In this document: positions 6,985 to 11,059 of the stretch, in pieces
Layout of the letters: each line of letters opens with the position of its first letter
Position numbering within the stretch: position 1 is the stretch's first letter
Source of the DNA: Streptosporangiaceae bacterium
Lineage (GTDB): Bacteria > Actinomycetota > Actinomycetes > Streptosporangiales > Streptosporangiaceae
Direction of reading: 5' to 3'
NCBI GenBank assembly: GCA_030045215.1
Contig: JASIBJ010000657.1
Location: 1-11,059 of the forward strand
DNA length: 11,059 nucleotides
Translations under genes and position numbers: made by a program
The notes under the pieces: model-generated
Database searches by the model: none
What the model saw: the letters and a program-made list of their open reading frames with translations, nothing else
What the model was told of the DNA's origin: nothing

Positions 6985-9591
6985 TCATGGTTCCAGGACC
7001 CAGCTGACCGGGCCGGCCGCAGATCCCGCAGCGCGGCCAGGATTGCTGGCGATCGTGGCCGGCCACGGCATCGGCAGGTACTTGCCGTCAATCCAGTCGC
7101 TCACCAGGTTCTCGTACCACGGCGAACCGGGGTTCTCACTCTGGCCGCCCGGATAAATGCCTTCCCCGGCCGGCTGGCCCGGCAGGTTCCAGCTCGCGAC
7201 CATCCGCCAGGTCGGGCCGACCGTGGAGGTCAGCCCGCCCTCGGCCGCGTCGATGGTCCACGGCCCGCCGCCGGCCGGTACCGGCCCGTACCCGAGGGAG
7301 GCCGCCCGCAGGTCCGAGGGGAACTCGCGGGTATGCAGGTGGCCCCACGACCAGCTGGCGGCCGTGCCGCCCAGCGTGGCCGACAAGTGCGCGACGGCGG
7401 TATCGAAGGCCACCCGCATCACCTCCGGCGCCGACCGGGCCGGGCCACCCGGCGGGGAGAACGCGGGATTGCCCTGGTCGCTCTCGGTCCAGTCGGCGAG
7501 CACCTCGTCCAGGCTTGACTGCTGCGGCGAGACCGCCAGGCCGGCCGGGTCAATGCCGACCGGCACGTTGTCAGCGGTCCACCAGGGCTGGAACACGGCC
7601 GTCAGATAGTCGGACCAGAACGTCCACCAGATCGCCGCGGCCGCGGAGCTCGCTGTCATCTGGTCGTCCCAGCCCGCCAACTGCTCCTCGGCATCCTTCT
7701 GGGTGGCGGTGAGCTGACCGGCCCGCAGCACCCGCACCAGCCGCGGAACGATCTGGGCCGCGAGCGCGTCGGTCACGTTGTCCTGCAGGGCGGCGAAGTC
7801 AGCCGGAGTCATCGAGTCGCGGCTCAGGTAGGCGTACTCGATGCTGGCCCGGTAGTCAGGCTGGAAGGAGTACTCGCTCGACGTGCCGATGTAGTACGGG
7901 TAGGAGTTGCCGACCGGCCGCTGGTTCGCGCTCGCTACCACGTGACCCGGCGGGTCGTATACCTGCGGGAGGGCCTGGAACGGGATCACGCCGACGACGT
8001 CGGCGGCGCCCGTGCCGGGCAGCGGCAGCCACGGATCGCCGTGCCGGACGACCGGGAAGTAGCCGGCCGCGATCGCGGCGATGTGGTCGGAGTCGTCCGC
8101 GTAGACGAAGTTCAGCGTGGGCGAGCGCCAGCCGGCCAGCGCGGCCGTGAACTGCGCGTAGTCGCTGGCCTTGTCGATCGCCAGCATCACGGCGACGTCG
8201 GGTGAGCCGAGCGCGCCCATCCAGTCGACCGCGGTTGTCTGGCCATCCTCGGTCAGGATCGGCCCCTGGGCCGCCACGTCGACCGTCAGCTGCTGACTCG
8301 ACCCGCCCCGGACGGCGATCGTGTAGTGCAGCTGCCGCAGCCGCCGCCACTGGCCCTCCCAGAAGTACTCTCCCGGCCGGCTGGTGCTGGTCTGCTCGGC
8401 ATAAAAAAGCGTCGACTGGTTCAGCGCATTGGTCACCGACCAGGCAATGTGCGCGTTCTGCCCGATCAGGACGCCGGGCAGTCCCGGCACGCTGACCCCG
8501 GATACCTGCAGTCCCGGCGCGCTCAGCGCCACCTCGTACCAGAGGGAGGGAAGGGACTGCACGATGTCCGGGTCGCCGGCCAGCATCGAGCCGGTGCTCA
8601 CGATCTTCGGCCCGTTGGCGGCCCAGGCATTGCTGTCAGGCTCGGCATAGATCTGGCCGGTGGGCAGCGCGCGCGCCTGGGCGAGAATTGCCGCCGCAGC
8701 GCGCGTGCTGGCGGCGGAAAGCTGAGCATGAGGGGAACGAGGGGTGTCCGCCGGCACTGCCTCGGTGACCTGCGCGGTGCCACCGATCGGCGCTACACCG
8801 AGGTTGCGGTACGGGCCGGGATCGTAGGGGTTCTGCCGGCCGGGCGGGAGCACCGGGAACCAGTCCATGGTGTCGGCCGCACCGAGCGAGCGCTCGAGCA
8901 CGGCGTAATCCAGCGGCGTCGTGCTGAAGTCGAGCGCCTGGGTCAGGCCGCCCTGCACCGCGAGGCTGTCGACGGGGGTCCAGTTCGCCGGGTACACGCC
9001 CGCCAGCGAGAACACGGCCGGCCACTGACCGCTGGCCCGCAGCCAGGCCAGGTAGTCGTTGACCCCGCGCGAATAGGCGACGAGCGCCTGCGCGGCCTGG
9101 CCGGACTTCGGCATCGCGGCCCACTCCTGCTGCGCGGTCCTGAGCAGGCCGAGCCGGAGCTCGAACTCGTCCGAGGTGACGTACCTGGGGCCGGCCAACT
9201 GGGCCAGCGTGCCCTCCGCGAGCCGGCGTTCCAGATCCATCTGCGTGAGCCGGAAGCTGGCATGAAGGTACCCAAGGGCCAGGAATGCGTCGTTGTCGGT
9301 GGCTGCGCTTACCTCGGCGAGGCCCTGCTGAGTGAACGTCACCTGGGCTGGCCTGGACAGGCCGGGCAGGGTCAGCGTCTCGTCGGCAGGCAACCTCGCC
9401 CCGGCCGCCGAGGCCCACACCCCATGGCCGGGCACGAGGGCGGGGCCGAGCGCGGGCAACGACCCGTGCCCGACCGCAAGCAACCCGAGGACGAGCGCGG
9501 CGGCCGCCACGGCGACGACCGCGTTCCCATCCTGAAGAAGCTTGCGAGAACGCCCGCGACGTTCGATCTCGGTCATCCCGCGCCCCCGCAT
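6985..9591 (-). CDS. Penicillin acylase-family protein (Ntn-hydrolase), membrane-anchored precursor
   Basis: Family members hydrolyse amide bonds between an acyl chain and an amine (beta-lactams, acyl-homoserine lactones, lipopeptides); the substrate here cannot be told. The 868-residue precursor starts at ATG 9589-9591, with AGGT eight bases upstream; a second ATG at 9574-9576 would remove five residues. One hydrophobic segment (about 22-41) makes a signal peptide or N-terminal anchor, so the enzyme acts outside the membrane. The alpha-subunit part has GYLHASFRLTQMDLERR (107-123) and the GVNDYLAWL motif. The beta chain should begin at Ser320 in PDSNAWAANG, the autocatalytic cleavage site and nucleophile, followed by LAGDPDI and PSLWYEVAL. 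The residue before this Ser is Asp, whereas Gly is usual in this family (GSNNWA). It sits 71 bases downstream of the penicillin-binding protein gene and 13 bases upstream of the small membrane-protein gene. Confidence 0.9.
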   Translation of the reverse strand: MRGRGMTEIERRGRSRKLLQDGNAVVAVAAAALVLGLLAVGHGSLPALGPALVPGHGVWASAAGARLPADETLTLPGLSRPAQVTFTQQGLAEVSAATDNDAFLALGYLHASFRLTQMDLERRLAEGTLAQLAGPRYVTSDEFELRLGLLRTAQQEWAAMPKSGQAAQALVAYSRGVNDYLAWLRASGQWPAVFSLAGVYPANWTPVDSLAVQGGLTQALDFSTTPLDYAVLERSLGAADTMDWFPVLPPGRQNPYDPGPYRNLGVAPIGGTAQVTEAVPADTPRSPHAQLSAASTRAAAAILAQARALPTGQIYAEPDSNAWAANGPKIVSTGSMLAGDPDIVQSLPSLWYEVALSAPGLQVSGVSVPGLPGVLIGQNAHIAWSVTNALNQSTLFYAEQTSTSRPGEYFWEGQWRRLRQLHYTIAVRGGSSQQLTVDVAAQGPILTEDGQTTAVDWMGALGSPDVAVMLAIDKASDYAQFTAALAGWRSPTLNFVYADDSDHIAAIAAGYFPVVRHGDPWLPLPGTGAADVVGVIPFQALPQVYDPPGHVVASANQRPVGNSYPYYIGTSSEYSFQPDYRASIEYAYLSRDSMTPADFAALQDNVTDALAAQIVPRLVRVLRAGQLTATQKDAEEQLAGWDDQMTASSAAAAIWWTFWSDYLTAVFQPWWTADNVPVGIDPAGLAVSPQQSSLDEVLADWTESDQGNPAFSPPGGPARSAPEVMRVAFDTAVAHLSATLGGTAASWSWGHLHTREFPSDLRAASLGYGPVPAGGGPWTIDAAEGGLTSTVGPTWRMVASWNLPGQPAGEGIYPGGQSENPGSPWYENLVSDWIDGKYLPMPWPATIASNPGRAAGSAAGPVSWVLEP

Positions 9592-9599
9592 CGTGACTG

Positions 9600-9624
9600 A
9601 CCTACTCGCGTAAACCGCATGCTA
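9600..9624 (-). promoter_or_regulatory. Possible -10 box and Shine-Dalgarno for the acylase gene
   Basis: On the minus strand, TAGCAT (9624 down to 9619) fits the actinobacterial -10 pattern, and AGGT (9603 down to 9600) lies eight bases before the ATG at 9591, a good ribosome-binding spacing that favours that start over the one at 9576. Initiation from this -10 would give a short leader of about 20 bases. No -35 hexamer is recognisable, so the acylase may equally be transcribed from the penicillin-binding protein promoter. Confidence 0.3.
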
Positions 9625-9662
9625 GGCGGTCCTGGGCTGCACTGCTCGTAGCCTGGCCGCGG

Positions 9663-11059
9663 TCAGCCGCCGGACTGGCGGACGAGATCGAGGAACTTGG
9701 CCACGATCGGCCCGTCGGTCGGGCCGCCCTCCCCGCCGTTGACGGTGACCATGGCGAACGCGATGGTGCCGTTGAAGCCGACCAGCCAGGCGTCTTGCGG
9801 CAGCGGGTTGCCCGAGCCGTACTGCGCGGTGCCGGTCTTGGCGTACGTGCCCGGCGGCAGGCCCTTGCCCGATGCGGTGCCGGTCGCGACGACCTGGGCC
9901 ATCATCACGTGCAGGTAGCGGACCACCGCGGAGGGCAGGCTGACCGGGGCGATGCTCGCGTCGGGCGCGCCCGAGACCAGCACGGGCGCGCGCACCTGCC
10001 CGGTGTCGACGGCAGCGGCGACCATCGCCATGGCGAGCGGCGACATGAGCACCTGGCCCTGGCCGATGGTGGTCGCGGCCAGGTCGGCCTCGTCGGTCGG
10101 TTTGGGCACGGAGCCGCCGAACGCCGGAAGGCCGAGTTGCGGCGTGGTTCCGATCCGGTACTGGGCGGCCGTAGCGGGGAATTCCGCCGCGGTCAGGTTG
10201 TGCGTGGCCAGCCCGATGAAGGCGGTGTTGCAGGACTCGGCAAAGGCGAACAGCAGGTTGCTGATCGGCGCCGTCCCTTCGGAGTTGTGGAACACCTCGC
10301 CGTCGACGTCAAGCTGGAGCGGGCATGTGGCGGGCGAGGATGGCGTCAGCCCGTGCTCGATCAGCGCGGTGGACGTGATGATCTTGAATGACGACCCTGG
10401 CGGAAACGAGCCGTCCAGCGCCAGGTTGAACCCGCTCGTCCCCGGCACCGTGTCGGACGCGAGAATCTGGCCGGTCTGAGCGTTGACCGCGATCAGGGCC
10501 GCCTGCTTGTGCACGGAGGCGAGTGCCGACTCGACGTCGCGCTGGACCTCCGGGTCGATTCCGGTCTGCACCGGCGTGCCTGGCCGTGACTCGACCGTCG
10601 CCACCGTGCCGGCCGGGGACCCGTTTGCCGTGGTCGCGGTGATCGTCACCCCCGGTTGACCCGCCAGCTGCCGCTGATAGGCCTCCTCCAGGCCGGTCTG
10701 GCCGACGACGTCCGAGGCGTTGTAGGGCGGCCCGAGCTGTTGCAACTGCTGCGCGGTGATCGGCCCGACCGAGCCCACGACGTAGCCCAGGCCCGGTGTG
10801 ATCGGGGTGCGCTCGTAGATGGTCTGGAAGACGGTGCCGGGGATCGGGTAGATCGTCGGCTTCAGCTGCAGGTAGCGCGCCCAGCTGATCGTGTACACAG
10901 GCTCGAACCACGTCGGCTCGGCCTTGGCCTCGTCGAGCGCCGAGGTGACGGCCTGCCGCGGGGCTCCGGCCGAGACCAGCGTGGCACTGACCGCCTTGGC
11001 GTTCTTGATCCGCTGGCCCTCTACTCCCACGATCACCATCGGCGCCTGAGTCGTCAGCG
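9663..11059 (-). CDS. Class B penicillin-binding protein (peptidoglycan DD-transpeptidase), 5'-truncated
   Basis: The frame is open to the right edge (LTTQAP precedes the ATG at 11039), so the N-terminus, including any membrane anchor and most of an NTF2/MecA-N-like domain, lies outside. About 464 codons are present. The protein cross-links peptidoglycan stem peptides on the outer membrane face and is the target of beta-lactams. The dimerisation-type region shows GYVGSVGPITAQQLQQLG and VVGQTGLEEAYQRQLAG. The transpeptidase domain has all three hallmark motifs: SxxK as SSFK with nucleophile Ser at 10392-10394, SxN as SCN with Ser at 10233-10235, and KTG (KTGTAQ) with Lys at 9837-9839. No glycosyltransferase domain is visible in the part present, consistent with class B. 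The region before SSFK (AALIAVNAQTGQILA) is typical of the family. It is the first visible gene of a same-strand set leading into the acylase. Confidence 0.93.
   Translation of the reverse strand, partial: LTTQAPMVIVGVEGQRIKNAKAVSATLVSAGAPRQAVTSALDEAKAEPTWFEPVYTISWARYLQLKPTIYPIPGTVFQTIYERTPITPGLGYVVGSVGPITAQQLQQLGPPYNASDVVGQTGLEEAYQRQLAGQPGVTITATTANGSPAGTVATVESRPGTPVQTGIDPEVQRDVESALASVHKQAALIAVNAQTGQILASDTVPGTSGFNLALDGSFPPGSSFKIITSTALIEHGLTPSSPATCPLQLDVDGEVFHNSEGTAPISNLLFAFAESCNTAFIGLATHNLTAAEFPATAAQYRIGTTPQLGLPAFGGSVPKPTDEADLAATTIGQGQVLMSPLAMAMVAAAVDTGQVRAPVLVSGAPDASIAPVSLPSAVVRYLHVMMAQVVATGTASGKGLPPGTYAKTGTAQYGSGNPLPQDAWLVGFNGTIAFAMVTVNGGEGGPTDGPIVAKFLDLVRQSGG

Noticed and set aside
6972..7091. 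N-terminal extension of the small membrane protein to an ATG at 7091
   Set aside because: It would overlap the acylase 3' end by over 100 bases and add 40 low-complexity Arg/Pro-rich residues. The start at 6971 fits the spacing after the acylase stop.
8326..9600. 424-codon open frame on the + strand
   Set aside because: It lies antisense to the acylase gene. The predicted product is Arg/Gly/Ala-rich with no domain motif, a typical shadow frame in GC-rich DNA.

Overview
The window is gene-dense, very GC-rich DNA (roughly 70% GC by eye) with strong GC bias at third codon positions, GTG starts, short intergenic gaps and Streptomyces-type protein families. This points to a filamentous or otherwise high-GC actinomycete (Actinomycetota); I cannot name a genus. 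No mobile element, CRISPR array, tRNA or rRNA gene is visible, and no gene-free stretch exceeds about 130 bases.

Layout from left to right. (1) The 3' three quarters of an aminopeptidase N gene (pepN, + strand) runs in from the left edge to 1965. (2) It converges on a 4-alpha-glucanotransferase gene (malQ, - strand, 1996-3870). (3) Upstream of malQ on the same strand, across a 94-base gap holding a tandem 19/20-base repeat, is a stand-alone MurG-family glycosyltransferase (3965-5056). Its motifs look more like those of Firmicutes MurG than the usual actinobacterial enzyme. (4) Divergent from it, across a 126-base gap, is a DUF4037 protein (5183-6337, +) whose N-terminus carries a nucleotidyltransferase-like GS...DxD signature. 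(5) A strong hairpin at 6411-6450 separates it from a convergent - strand group. In transcription order that group is a class B penicillin-binding protein (9663 to beyond the right edge), a membrane-anchored penicillin acylase-family Ntn-hydrolase (6985-9591) and a small four-helix membrane protein (6459-6971).

How the genes may work together. pepN and malQ are housekeeping functions: peptide trimming and malto-oligosaccharide/glycogen metabolism. The remaining genes lean towards the cell envelope. The PBP transpeptidase, the extracytoplasmic acylase and the small membrane protein are collinear. The last two are separated by only 13 bases, so they are very likely co-transcribed. The MurG paralogue is a lipid-linked glycosyltransferase outside any dcw cluster visible here. 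The window shows no classical biosynthetic gene cluster. The points most worth following are the atypical MurG lineage, the orphan DUF4037 nucleotidyltransferase-like protein and the PBP-acylase-membrane protein set.
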